From the NCBI GenBank assembly GCA_014529385.2, contig CM043951.1:113756469-113801468 (forward strand): 45,000 nt of DNA, in the 5' to 3' direction. Both the position numbers and the translations under genes were made by a program. The notes beneath the pieces were generated by a model that worked only from the letters and a program-made list of their open reading frames with translations, made no database searches and was not told where the DNA came from. The DNA is from Adiantum capillus-veneris (Eukaryota > Streptophyta > Polypodiopsida > Polypodiales > Pteridaceae). Numbering within the stretch: position 1 is the first letter of the stretch; every line of letters begins with the position of its first letter. Shown here in pieces: positions 32,240 to 43,940 of this stretch.

Positions 32240-34040
32240 CACAAGACCTTAAGTAGGGAGATCTACATCACTCGTGTGATGGTTAGCTTACTTTAGTTTC
32301 GACTAGAGAGAGCTTAAACTTTTAGAACAAGATCCTGGATAGAGTATCTCGAGGTCTAGTGGATAGCAAGGAAGCCTGTGTCTTGCCGAGGGTCTATGAC
32401 TAGTTAGATTTAGTTAAGTAGGATAATGTGGAGTAATGGTTTTTGGTTTTGAGTGCTTGTTATACTTGTGTAGAAATAGAGTAGAAAAACGCCGTAAAAA
32501 TGCAAAAACAAACAAAAAGAAGAAACAATAAGGCTGTTTGCTTGCCTTGAAAGCAAAACCCACACCATATACCCTTGAAGGGGGTGAAAAGAGTAGACAT
32601 TGAAATTTATGATCCAACACTCAAGAAAACATAGAAATTGCTACCAAAACCAACAAAAAGAAACAGATGATTCTCATAAGAAAACACTAAGTGACCCTAA
32701 CAAGGCCAAGAAGAGATATAACCATTAGCCTAGGGTAAACTGACTGTGTCATGAGGTACGACTGATGTTCACAAGTTTAAGATGAAGTGTCATCAAATTT
32801 GCATCACTTCAAGTGCAACTAAGTTGTGAATTGCCAGAGAAAAGTGAAATTTGTGAAGTTCTTGAGTCTAAGGTCAAAATAAGTCCAAACTTCATAAAAC
32901 TTGGGGAATAGACTTATATGGGCACAGGGAACACAACTATCCAAAAATAGACAAAAATGAAATCCCCATTGCTCTATGCCTAGTCTATCGCGATAGACTA
33001 ATGAAGTTGGTGATTGACTAACAAAAAAAAAAAAAAACTTTATACCACATGTTTAACACATCAACACAAGGGTACTCAAAAAATAAATAAATAAATAAAT
33101 ATATATATATAATTTAAAAAAATTGAGTGAAATTGAACACCATCTTGATCACAAAACTTCAAAACTAGTGTTTTAGAGTTTGAATTCAGAGACTGAGGAA
33201 AGAAGGCTTTGACCAAATGTCCAAACAGTGCCAAAATTTGTCAATGCACTACACAAGGGGAGGCTGAACCAGCTGTGGAGAAAAATGCTAACAATGGAGA
33301 AAATGCCAAGTCTATCACGATAGACCAGGGAAACTGCTGTTGGGGACCTTTTCTTTCAAATTTTCCAGAGGGAGAGCTTTATCAGAGCCTATATAGCATA
33401 CACACCAAAATTCAAGGCATTTAGATCAGTGAAGGTCAATCTCAGATAGAGAATCAAGCTCTGACTAAAATACTAAAATGGGACCAAAACCCAACCCAAG
33501 TGTCCAAACTTCATAAAACTTGAGGGATAGGCTATAGAGGGTAACTGAAACTCAAGGGTGAAGTCACAATTTTGAATTGACTTGTGCTGAGCAAATTGTC
33601 AGTCTATCGCGATAGACTAAGAAAGTAGTGATTCAGACATATTTTGCAATTTGTGACTATACTGCTAGGACATACTCTCCATATAGATCCCAGCCATCAT
33701 TTTATATTTGAAATTGGACCACCAGAAGGCTGAATAAGTGGTTGCTGTACATAATTGAAAGATTTTTTGGTGATTCAAGGAAAACCCTTGTGAACAGACT
33801 AACCATACTTGTGTAGATCCTAGAAGGAGATCATCACAAAGCCGCATAAGGAGTCCAGGTAAGATTTAAGTTTGCAACCCAACTTTCATTCTTCTGTATT
33901 TAAGGTCATGAGCCTTTGTTAAGTCGGGAGCTAAAAGTGTCAAAAGTCAAGTAAGCACCCCGTCCACCGAAGAGAGTGTAACTCAGACAAGACTAGACCC
34001 ATTAGCACTGATCATTGAAGAGGGTAGTGATACTGACACT
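32240..34040 (+). other. long untranslated leader with repeated palindrome
   Basis: No coding region. The perfect palindrome TAGTCTATCGCGATAGACTA stands at 32981-33000, an 18-bp core copy AGTCTATCGCGATAGACT at 33601-33618, and a one-mutation-per-arm copy AGTCTATCACGATAGACC at 33309-33326. The phrase GTCCAAACTTCATAAAACTTG also recurs (about 32884 and 33508), so the leader looks like diverged tandem copies of a ~310-bp unit. An A run and AAAT/AT runs lie at 33020-33110. Confidence 0.75.
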
Positions 34041-34812
34041 TTGTCGGAAAAGTCCTTCATGATAGGGAGTCAACAACTAGGAGGGTTCAACGATGAAGGA
34101 CCAATGCCAGGGGGGAGCACCTCCCTACATCCTTTAAACGAAACCAAGTTCACTATAATATTCTTGGAAGGAACTAACTCGAGGGGAGCCTTAGTTTATT
34201 CTGACTATCGAGGAAGCAAGTGTATTTGTATTGAAGAGAGACCCGGCTCAGAGACTAGAGATAATTCGAGTCTATGATGATGGAGACAAATTCCGAGACA
34301 AAAAGGGGAACCACTATCTGATACTTAGCAGGCCTGAGGATTACAACAGATATGGAGATAACGTGGCAAAAGGGAAAATGGTTTCAGAAACCCAAGAATC
34401 GCCTCCTAACATTGATCAACCTGGAGCGCTCTTTATGTATGATAAGAAAACAACCAGGGTCCCAACCTATAATGAGAATGAGGGGATTTATAAGCATGAA
34501 AGCGAGGGAATAATCTCTTACTTTTGATGCAAGGAACCGTACCCAAATGAATTAAGCAAAGACAAGGTGCTTTACTTATTCTCTTATGAAACTGCTATGG
34601 GGAAGGATATTGTTTTTGTTGACAGGTATGGGCGAGAATACAAACGTATTCTCCCAGAGGAGGTTGAAATGGCAACAGTTCCGGGAGCATCAACCTATGG
34701 CCCTGACGAAGTACCAAGAGCCAACTACACCCCTAGCAAGTCGACAAATCCCTTTTCAGAAGAGTATGATGCTACCTCACATTCTACCCGACAATCGGCG
34801 TCCAACTACTAG
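34041..34812 (+). pseudogene. gag N-terminal extension or separate small ORF, broken
   Basis: A first frame (34041-34277) reads FNDEGPMPGGSTSLHPLN and then shifts near 34230-34275 into the frame that runs on through gag. That frame contains IIRVYDDGDKFRDKKGNHY, KDIVFVDRYGREYKR and LPEEVEMATVPG. Stops TGA 34525-34527 and TAG 34810-34812 interrupt it. No domain was recognised. Because the frame is the same as the capsid part (34837 on), it may be the N-terminus of one long Gag. Confidence 0.5.
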
Positions 34813-34836
34813 GACCAACCAACTACTCAGCCATCA

Positions 34837-36222
34837 TTGCAGGCATGGCTTCGACAGAGTGCTACATTAGAACAAGACCAAACCCGAGAGGGTTATCAAA
34901 CCGCACGAGGGCTAAGGGATTTACAAGAACCACCAGTCTATGCACAGTATCAAGGAGAGGCTAAGCCAAAGACTCAGGGGTCAACTGAGCCTGGAAGACC
35001 ACCCCTAGAACGAGTTTGGAGAGATGAACCATCTCTCGCAAGAACTGTTAGAAATTATGGCTTAGGAGCACCATTGGGAGAGGAACCTGGCCACTACAAA
35101 AGATCAGAGGAGGTATATCGACTAGGATGGGGAGATCCCATGATGAGATTTGTAGACCATCGTAGAATTAGACCTTCTCAAGTGCAAAAATGGGTAAACA
35201 AGAAATATACGGGAAGTAGGGATCCGAGATATCATGTAGCAGCCTTTGTGCGTGTAATTAGAGCTGAAGAGGTGTTAGAATTTCCTACCCAATTTGCAGG
35301 ATTTGGTTTAACCTTAGAGGATGATGCTGCTACATGGTTTGACTCAGTGGAGCAAAGAGACTTTGAGTCTATGGAGGAAGTTTTTGACGAGTTTATTGAA
35401 GAATTCTCACAAAGGGGAATAGCTCATAATACAGTCTCACAAATCCATAAATTCAAACAGAAAGATGGAGAGTCTGTGTGAAAGGCAGCCCTCTGATTAA
35501 AAAGATATGTTAAGTTCTGCCCCGTGGAAGAACTGCCAACTCAGTCCAAACTTATGCTTATATTTATCCAAGGACTAAGGAATGCAGATCTCCAGAAGGA
35601 CTTACATATGAAAAGGAGCACGACGTTGAATGATTTAACCAAGGAGGCTCTATACCTTGTGGACAATTGTGCGTTCTACAAAGAGGGCGAGTTCAAGGAT
35701 CTTGACGATGATTCTTTCTCGCAACAAAGCGGAAGCAAGTCTGCTAAGACAACACCGAAAGGAGAAGTAGCGGTAAGCCAAGAGCAGCTTGTAGAGGAAG
35801 TGCTTAAAAATATTAATTTGTATTCCAAGCCACAAGCTAAACAACCAAAAGGGTGTGCGATTGAACAAAAATGGACAAACCATGGGATGGAGAAGTGTTA
35901 TTATAACAAGGGATATGTGAGAGAACGACCATATGCTCCGCAAGCTCAGGCGACATCCCCTCAAGTCCCACCGATTCCTAGATATCAGACAGGCAACCTA
36001 CCAGGACCTGTAGGTGTAGAAAGACCACAACCAGTGTTGGGACAACAACCACCTCTACCACGATTACGACCAGTCGGCATAAGATACACACCCACAGTAA
36101 CTGAGTCGGATGAGAAGGCTTTGGTACCTATGCATGCATACTACGACGAGCCCAATGGATATGCGGTGAACTCTGTCTATTATCCATGGAAGAACCCTCT
36201 ACACCAGAACCATGGAGCATGA
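34837..36222 (+). pseudogene. Ty3 gag, capsid region
   Basis: The frame carries Retrotrans_gag features: YHVAAFVRVIRAEEVLEFPT, FGLTLEDDAATWFDSV and MEEVFDEFIEEFSQRG, then VKFCPVEELPTQSKL and IFIQGLRNADLQKDLHM. TGA codons at 35479-35481 and 35494-35496 interrupt it; the first could come from TGG and the second from CGA. The 3' part is Pro/Gln-rich. The frame ends at 36222 and coding potential shifts to the frame of 36186. Confidence 0.82.
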
Positions 36223-37637
36223 TAGGAAATACAGGACCACCAACTGCTGCACAGGCAGCGGGGGAAGGAAGATATAGCTTGGATGAAAGAACACTGTTGT
36301 TCATAGCCAACGGAGGCATGAGCGGGCAAAGAATTGCACACCAACAAAGAGGAGCTCCAGGAGCACCTCAATAGCCTAAAGGACCATGCTACAAGTGTGG
36401 TGGAGACCATTGGCTGAGGGACTGCCCTCATGACGAAATCATTAGGGTCAACGCATATTGCATCGAGTGTGGAATTACTCACTTGATCCCTGATTTCCCT
36501 AAAAACCCGAGCAAAGGAGCAAAAACTACCTTGAATATGCTGGGAGCGCTGCCTTCCAGTTGAGGGTCAGAAAATGAAACTCCGATTCCTGTTAAGGTCT
36601 TGATAAGAGCCCAAGAAAGGAAAAATGACAATCAACCCAAGAGTAACGATGAAAATCAAGAAGAAATCAAGACTGAAAAGTCTAGCGTCAGTTGTGATAA
36701 TCCTTGGAAAGAACGAAGAGCGAAAATGAAAGTTAGACGTGAGCGAAAACAAAAAGATGTAGAAGCTGAGCTAACGATAGCTCGAGAGCAACTTAAACAG
36801 CAAAGAGAGTCCGACTCTCTAAAATCAACTGAGGGACCAAGAAGTGCAAGCTCAGGAGGGTCGGTATTGGTAGATAAGATCAATGAACCCTTAGATGCAA
36901 TCTTGCAAGCATATGAAGCAAGATTGAAGAACAGACAGACTCTAGAGCAAAGGTGGATGACATATCCATATCCAGAGATAGAAAAACAGAGACTAGAGAT
37001 GTGCAAACAACTGATTGAAACTGCACAAGCTTTATTGGAGCCTCCACCTATGGAAGTGGGAGATAGAGTAATCAAACCACCAAACAATGAAACACCTCAC
37101 AAAACCGAACAAAGGATACCTGACAAGATAGAAAACGTTAAATCCTTGCCGGATGTAGAGGATGCAAGAGACGTGCCTAATAGCACTGATGAATCACTGA
37201 AAGATTTTCCACCATATACCCCTATTGTGGAAGAAAATTGGCCTGAAGAGCTATGGGAAACGGTGAGAAAATCTCAAGAAAAATATGAGACAAAAACAGT
37301 CGAGTCGGCGCCTTTCTCGGAGTTGAACTTGAATAAGCCTCCATGGGATTTAGACGTTAAATCATTTCAAGGGGATAATGGTTCAGTTGAATCCGAAGAT
37401 AGCAGACCAGCATCACTCAGAACTTTGCCATCATATATGGGGGACTATGAGGCAAGGTTAGAAATTCGAAGAGTACCTTCTCAAAGAATAGGCGGGTCAA
37501 ATCAATTGGACACTAAAATCCTAACAGACTTGTTGACCACTCCGGTCAAGTGTACAATCACATTGGCAAAAAAATTAGGCCAAGCATGTGGACGGAAGTG
37601 GACAAATGTCTTGAAAAATTGGACACTAAAATCCTAA
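36186..37637 (+). pseudogene. nucleocapsid zinc knuckles and coiled-coil spacer
   Basis: After TAG 36372-36374 the frame has a CCHC knuckle, CYKCGGDHWLRDC (about 36389-36428), and a second degenerate one, CIECGITHLIPDF, where Phe replaces the last Cys. After a further TGA near 36562 comes a highly charged helical stretch (KERRAKMKVRRERKQKDVEA, then ELTIAREQLKQQRE), likely coiled coil, and a spacer with LKDFPPYTPIVEENWPEELW. It ends at the 113-bp duplication, which shifts the frame into the protease. Confidence 0.7.
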
Positions 37638-37731
37638 CAGACTTGTTGACCACTCCGATCAAGTGTACAATCACATTGGCAGAAAAATTAGGCCAAGCAT
37701 GTGGACGGAAGTGGGCAAATGTCTTGAAAAA
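37506..37731 (+). repeat. 113-bp tandem duplication at the spacer/protease junction
   Basis: Starts TTGGACACTAAAATCC at 37506 and again at 37619. The copies differ at only a few bases. The length is not a multiple of three, so it shifts the frame and separates gag from PR. Confidence 0.95.
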
Positions 37732-38163
37732 TTTGGTATAAGGACGCCTCTTAAGTTCTTCGAAACCGAGCTTAATGACACAGAACTGAAGAAAGTCAAC
37801 ACTAGACCAGTGCCACTCAACAAGGCAGGAGAGTATTGTGAGGGTGAAGACGGCAACACAACCCTACCAGTTGAGTATAATGGCATAGAGACTAAGGCAA
37901 TACTTGATAGCGGAGCTGGCATTGCCATTGCGACCAAATTGCTATGGGAAAAATGGGGAAAACCAGCAATACGAACAACTAGAATGAAATTGCAACTGGC
38001 GGATGGGCACATAGAAAGGCCTATAGGATTGCTTGAGGAAATTGTGGTATCTTTCTGTGGCATAGAGTACGAACATACCTTTGACATAGTAGATTTCGGC
38101 AAGAAGAACAACTATGAAATTATCCTTGGTAGGCCGTTCATGAGGCAACTCAAAATGGTGTAG
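37663..38163 (+). pseudogene. first retropepsin (PR1) of the large Ty3 element
   Basis: The catalytic loop AILDSGAGIAIATKLLW (about 37900-37950) has the DSG form of the aspartic protease site. The C-terminal element NNYEIILGRPFMRQL precedes TAG 38161-38163. The sequence is in the same frame as RT (38182), so a single stop separates them. Size and layout are normal for a Ty3 protease. Confidence 0.85.
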
Positions 38164-38181
38164 GACTGGGGGTATGATTAT

Positions 38182-40558
38182 TTGTATCTAAGACATGCTG
38201 AAACTACTACACGAGTAAGCATGAAAAATCATAGCTACCATGATGTCACGAGAACCCCTGTGGAAGAAACTGACTCAGCCACCATTAGTGGATCAGAAGT
38301 CCCAGCATGGCTCTGTAAGAAAAAGGAGATATGGATGTGCGGGGCATCTCAATGTAGTGAATTTGACCACAATGAAAGGACACTAGAGAGGGTCTTGGAA
38401 GACGATGCATATATACGAGAACCTTTTTCTGAAGAGAAGCTTGAACCCCTAGAATGGTCTCAAATTTTGGCTACATTGAATGTATGCATCAATGAAGTCA
38501 CTCCCACCAAATTTTGTGATGAGAATGGCTACGATATCATACCATACTACATGTTGAGCAAAATTGTGGAGGAGGACGAGAACGATGGAGATACTGAGAA
38601 TATGAGGATCAATAAAACAGAAACAAAACTTGAGATTAAGATAGTGGGCTATGTGGACATCCCCACTAAAGAAATCAAGCAGGAGGGAGAAGAATTTTAT
38701 GATTCTTCTGATCAAAGTGAAAACAAGGATAATGTGGATGACGAGAAGTCAGAAAATACGGAGGGAGACGACAATCAAGATCAAGACAATGATGTCTTCT
38801 ACAATTTCCCAAACCAAAGTGAGAGACGCCAAAAAAGATACAAGAGTAAACGACACCATATCAGTCTACCAACCAGGCTGAGACCCATGCCGGAGTTTAG
38901 AGGTAGGACACATTTCCTTATGAACATTCATGCTGTTGATTGTGCTAAGGATAAAGTGTCAGGAATATTTCTTAAGGTTGTTGAAGACTCAGGATTTAAG
39001 TCCAGACTGTTGAAACCTAAGAAAACCAGCAAAGCAAAAAAAAGAGTTGCAACAGAAAAACTGAATGTCTCTGGTGGTCCAATTATGACGAGAATTGAAC
39101 GGAAAACGAGATACAATGAGTTGAAACAAAAAATTAAAAATGTATGGACAACTGAAATGGAAAGTAGCGATGGAACGAACTCTAGTGATGGGAGTAAAAA
39201 TATAGATGTACCTCCTCACTATTGTAAGTACACCATTCAGGAAAGAAGATTGGTGGTTCAGCAACCAATGAGGGAGCCTAAATCAAATGAGTCCTACTAT
39301 GGGCCAGAGAATGCCAAGAACATAGACTTAGCAGAGCCAGGAGAAAGTCCTCGACCTGCTTACATTGCCACAGATCTAGGTCGGGAAGAAGAGGACTTAC
39401 TGATCAAAACACTTAAGGAATTTCGAGATGTATTTGCATGGTCGTACAAATATTTGAAGGGGGTGGATCCTAACATTTGTGAACATTCAATACCTCTGAA
39501 GTTTGGTGCAAAGCCAAGCAAACAACGTCCATACACGTATAATGAGACATTCGCCAAAAGGATAAAAGAAGAGATAGACAAACTTATGGAGGCTGAATTT
39601 ATTTATGAGATAGAGCACACGGACTGGGTGTCCCCGATAGTGGTGGTACCCAAGAAAAACGGGAAATTACGAGTGTGTGTGAATCTCAAGAAGGTAAACG
39701 CAGCAACAATAAGGGAAAACTACCATCTTCCTATCACTGAACACGTCCTGGAACGAGTAGGAGGCAAGCAAGCCTATAGCTTTATGGACGGATTCTCTGG
39801 TTATAACCAATTGGGGGTCAAACTAGAAGATCAATACAAAACAGCGTTTACAACAGAATGGGGCATATATGCGTTTAGGGTAATGCCATTTGGCTTGACC
39901 AATGCTCCAGCCACATTTCAAAGATTAATGACACATGCTTTTAAATAATACTTGCGAATATTCTTGGATATTTACATGGATGACTTGTGTGTCTATTCTC
40001 TATTGAGACAAGACCATATAGATCATCTTAGAAAGGTATTCAAAAAATGCAGAACGTATAGGATTTGCCTCAACCCAGAAAAGTGTGTATTCATGGTACG
40101 ACAAGGTAAAATCTTAGGCCACATAGTATCGGCTAATGGAATTACCACTGATGAAGACAAGGTAAAGGTGATCATAGAATTGCCAAGACCAAACACTGTA
40201 CGAGAGGTACAATCATTTATGGGACATTGTGGATACTACCGACGTTTTATCTACATGTACGCTGTAATAGCAAAACCCTTGTATAGTCTAATCACGCTCT
40301 TCATTTGGACCAATGAATGTGAGGAGTCATTCCAGAAACTAAAAGATGCACTGGTATCTGCACCAATTCTAAAAGCACCAGATTGGTCAAAGATCTTCCA
40401 TGTACATGTAGATGCTTCAGCATTTGCAATAGGCTGTATATTAGCACAACCAGGGGAGGGTAATACGGACTTTCCAGTTAGTTATGCTAGTAGACAACTC
40501 AACAGTGCAGAAAAGAATTATACTACCACTGAAAGAGAAGGATTGGGTATGATATATG
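38182..40558 (+). pseudogene. Ty3 reverse transcriptase and start of RNase H
   Basis: An acidic linker (38182-39240) precedes RT. RT motifs in order are WVSPIVVVPKKNGKLRVCV, YSFMDGFSGYNQ (first Asp), FRVMPFGLTNAPATFQRLM and YMDDLCVYS (catalytic YMDD, about 39974-40000). The thumb follows with [20 protein letters not shown]. RNase H begins with [16 protein letters not shown], giving its first Asp. TAA at 39946-39948 lies between the TNAPATF and YMDD motifs. The reading is cut at 40558 by the copia insertion in the middle of RNase H, right after [12 protein letters not shown]. Confidence 0.9.
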
Positions 40559-40583
40559 TGTTAAGTATGGAGCCTGATTTACC

Positions 40584-41106
40584 TAAAAGGGATCTAAAAG
40601 GGACAACAACAAATGCTTTCTATTTTGGAGGAACTGATATTTTTCTAGAAGGGTATGCCGATGCAGATATGGAAGGTGACAAAGATACTCGAAGGAGCAC
40701 TACTGGCTATGTGTTCATGGTTGGAGGCACAGCAGTAAGTTGGGCTTCAAAGCTGCAGAAAGTGGTTTCACTTTCTACCATGGAAGCAAAGTATGTAGCA
40801 ATGACGGAGGCAAGCAAAGAAATTCTGTGGCTTCACAGATTCTTAGAAGAGCTTGGATTCAAACAAGACAATTGTGTCTTGTACAGTGATAGCCAAATCG
40901 CTATCCATCTTGCAAAGAACTCAGCCTTTCATTCAAGGACAAAGCACATTGAGGTGAGATATCACTTCATACGCACTCTTTTGGAAGAGGGACAGCTAAA
41001 GCTAGGAAAGGTGCATACTAGTGAAAATCCTGCAGACATGTTTACAAAGGTGGTCAACAAGGAGAAGTTGAGCTTTTGCTCGTCTTCAATGGGCATTCAA
41101 GGATAA
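40584..41106 (+). pseudogene. copia RNase H domain fragment
   Basis: The reading contains [47 protein letters not shown] and [11 protein letters not shown], followed by ENPADMFTK: the hallmark C-terminal RNase H of Ty1/copia Pol with its Asp, Glu, Asp residues. It is in frame with the gypsy RT/RNase H upstream, making a 384-codon chimera from 39952 to TAA 41104-41106 that also translates the 25 LTR bases. Confidence 0.92.
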
Positions 41107-41166
41107 GAAGCCAGAATGGAAAGCAGTCATAGGTTTGGTTTGGAGATCAATCTCCAAGTGGGAGAT
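41107..41166 (+). promoter_or_regulatory. copia 3' untranslated end with polypurine tract
   Basis: CTCCAAGTGGGAGAT directly precedes the LTR start TGTTAAG at 41167. AAGTGGGAGAT is the characteristic copia polypurine tract. Confidence 0.85.
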
Positions 41167-41587
41167 TGTTAAGTATGGAGCCTGATTTACCCTTGTAATT
41201 TTCTGTGGTAAAAGCGCACATTTGTAAGGCCCCCAAAATGAGGAGAAGCCATCGTGCGTGAAGGAAAATCACTCACCGGAAACCAAAATTTTCACGGACA
41301 AGAATCAGGGGCAACTTTAGAGGCCTCGGGGACGGAGGCCCCCGAGACTTTTTTTTTCGCTGGAATATTCCTTTTCGCCGGAATATTATGACCGGTGGCC
41401 GGTAGTCAATGGTCGATGGAAGGTGGTCGGAATTCAATGGCCGGTGGCCGGTGGCCGAATTCAAAAGCGGACTTGTCTTCTCAAGGGCGGCCACACATGG
41501 GCGGATTGGAGGGTCCGGTTTGGACTTATTCGCACAAGGGCGGCTACACATGGCTGTCCCTCATAAGAGAGGGCAGCCCTTTTGGCC

Positions 41588-41594
41588 TATAAAA
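41588..41594 (+). promoter_or_regulatory. TATA box of the copia LTR (TATAAAA)
   Basis: GGCCTATAAAAGGAGGCC lies about half way through the LTR, a normal site for a U3 promoter. Confidence 0.7.
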
Positions 41595-41794
41595 GGAGGC
41601 CATTTCTACACACATTTCATAGTGTGAAGTTGATGCAACAAGGTGAGTGTGAGGTGGTGAGAGTGAAGCAAGGCGGGAGCTCCATTAAGGGTATAATCCC
41701 TTTGTAAACTACTTCTTGTTTTGAAGTACTAAAGCCATTGAGTGGCTGCTTTCCCGTGGACGTAGCCCACATTGGGTGAACCACGTATATCGTG

Positions 41795-41798
<4 letters not shown>

Positions 41799-41875
<77 letters not shown>

Positions 41876-41886
41876 TCTCTCTCTCT
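41799..41886. repeat. (CT)n microsatellite in the copia LTR
   Basis: About 43 CT dinucleotides with one CA interruption, downstream of the TATA box and so probably in R/U5. Confidence 0.95.
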
Positions 41887-41978
41887 ACTCTATAATCTCG
41901 TGTATGTAAATATGTCTCTCTCCATTAAGTAATCTACTCAATTATCTATTTATCTACGTCTTATTTCCTAACAATATG

Positions 41979-42265
41979 CGGTAAAGAAATTTTGGCATTA
42001 CTTACTCGCGAACAAATTCACATTCTTTGTGGATCATCAGACACTCTTGTACTTAGTAAACAAACCTTGTAACACAGGACGAATTGTAAGATGGTTCATT
42101 GTGTTGCTGGAGTTTGATTTTACCGTAGTAGTTAAGAAAGGAAAAACTCATCAAAGAGCAGACCACCTTTCTCAATTACTACATGGCAAAAAAGCTACTG
42201 GGGTAGATGATGATCTCCCAGACGCATACCTGTTTAATATAGAGATGGTACCGAAATGGTCATAG
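41979..42265 (+). pseudogene. remainder of the Ty3 RNase H after the copia insertion
   Basis: Continues exactly where 40558 stopped, with KKFWHYLLANKFTFFVDHQT (RNase H Asp in VDHQ) and HQRADHLSQL, the end of Ty3 RNase H. TAG at 42263-42265 ends the run. The copia insertion length is not a multiple of three, so the two halves are in different frames. Confidence 0.9.
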
Positions 42266-42277
42266 CAAATTATTCCG

Positions 42278-43940
42278 TTGCTGACATATGGAATGAATCT
42301 TGATGACAAAAACACGGTGGAAGACGTTAGACAAGCACAAAATTACACAATGCTTGCAGGAAGAATATACCATCATGGAAACGATGGGATTCTAAGGTTG
42401 TGTATAGGCCCAGAGGAGTACGAAGCGTATCTAGAGGAGGCCCATACACAAACAGGGGGATTCCATAGAGGAAATCAAATGACGTATGAACAATTAAGAA
42501 GACTTGGAGTGTATTGGCCAATAATGGCAGGCGATGTAGCTAATTACATCAAGAAATGCAACTTTTGCACATCCAATACTACTGTGGATTATGCCACATT
42601 ATACCAAGTGACAGTAACACCCGCATGGAGTCATGCTATTGTGGAATATTTGACTAATAAGGAGCTGCTAGGAGACTGGTCTAAAGCCAGACAAAAGGCT
42701 TTACAAATCGAAGCGAATAGGTATACCCTCATTAGTGACCGATTGTATAAAAGAGGAACTGATGACCAGCTGAGGTTAGTTCCTCATGAAAATGACTACT
42801 TTCCATTATTGGAACAAGCTCATGCAGGCATAGCAAGAGGTTATTTTTTCAGCAAAGAGAATTGTAAAAATCATTATAGTTGCAGGTATATGGTGGCCGA
42901 CCATGATTCAAGACGCAGTAGAATTCGTAAAAAGGTGTGATGAATGTCAACGCACTAAGGTACCAGTTAAAAGAGACGAAATGCCTTTAAGACCAATGAT
43001 GAGTGATCGAGCATTCGCTAAATGGGGATTGGACTTTGTTGGTCCTATCACTCCACCAGCGTATCGTTCAAAAGCACAATATATCATAGTGGCCACGGAT
43101 TACATGACCAAATATGGGTGGAAGCAAAAACCACAACGAAAGCAGACGCTAGAACCACGGCACAATTCTTATATGAATATGTGTTTACACGTTATGGCCA
43201 TCCAATCGAGCTGGTGAGTGATAGAGGGACACACTTTGTAAATGAAGTTATCCAACATCTCTTAAATGAGTTTATGGTAATTCATCGCAAATATGCACCC
43301 TATCATCCACAAGCCAATGGCCAAGCGGAAGCGACCAACAAAATATTGTGCACAGTTCTTACAAAACTGGTTAGTGAAACAAGAACATATTGGGATCAGA
43401 TGCTCTATTCTGCATTGTGGGCTTATCGAGTTGCATATAAAATAACACTCAATGCTACCCCATTTAATATGGTATATGGGTTAAATTCAATATTGCCTAT
43501 TCACTTTTTGATTCCCACACTAAGGGTAGCCACACAATTGGACTGGACGGGGCATGAACTGTCAGAATGGTTAGAGGACCTTGAAAAATTAGATGAGTTA
43601 CGACTCAATGCTGTAGCAACCATATATGCAAAAAAAAAGACAACAGAAAGAGTTTTTTGACAAACATGTCAAGAACAAGGACTTTAAAACGGGCGACTAT
43701 GTCTTAGTATACACACTTAAACAGCATGCCAAAAAGCTAAAAAAACGGGGAATGGGGCCTTATTTAGTCCAGGAAATATCGTCCAGCGAAGCAATAAAAC
43801 TGTCGACTCTAGATGAAAAAGAAATGCCGAACTGGATTATTGGATGTCGTTTAAAAAAATATCATCTACCTTTAACACCGGAAATATTGTTTCAATTGCA
43901 TTATGGAAAGGCCTATAGACAGGAACAACAAAGAATTTAG
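42278..43940 (+). pseudogene. Ty3 integrase with two N-terminal zinc-finger modules
   Basis: A first module reads GRIYHHGNDGILRLCI, EEAHTQTGGFH, GVYWPIMAGDV and CNFC (42350-42570), a complete H2C2 pattern. After ~60 residues a second module reads DRLYKRGTDDQLRLV, EQAHAGIARG, then in another frame IWWPTMIQDAV and CDECQ (42735-42955). Its second His is replaced by Tyr. The core follows: Asp in WGLDFVGP, Asp in LVSDRGTHF, Glu in ANGQAEATNK. KTGDYVLVY and GMGPYLVQEI form the GPY/F module. Frameshifts lie at a T run near 42845, near 43115 and at a nine-A run near 43630. Confidence 0.85.

Larger units (their letters stand above)
40559..41973 (+). mobile_element. nested Ty1/copia fragment with internal deletion
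   Basis: It begins TGTTAAGTATGGAGCCTGAT and ends CCTAACA, flanked by the 5-bp target duplication ATATG (40554-40558 and 41974-41978). The first 25 bp (40559-40583) equal the start of the full 3' LTR at 41167. After them the sequence jumps directly to copia RNase H coding sequence. The deletion therefore removed nearly all the 5' LTR plus gag, PR, IN and RT. Confidence 0.92.
41167..41973 (+). repeat. copia 3' LTR (807 bp)
   Basis: Ends are TGTTAAG and CCTAACA. It includes several GGCCGGTGGCC repeats (about 41390-41458), the promoter at 41588 and a long CT microsatellite. Confidence 0.92.

Noticed and set aside
41617-41871. Arg/Glu repeat frame on the minus strand
   Set aside because: It is the CT microsatellite of the copia LTR read in reverse.
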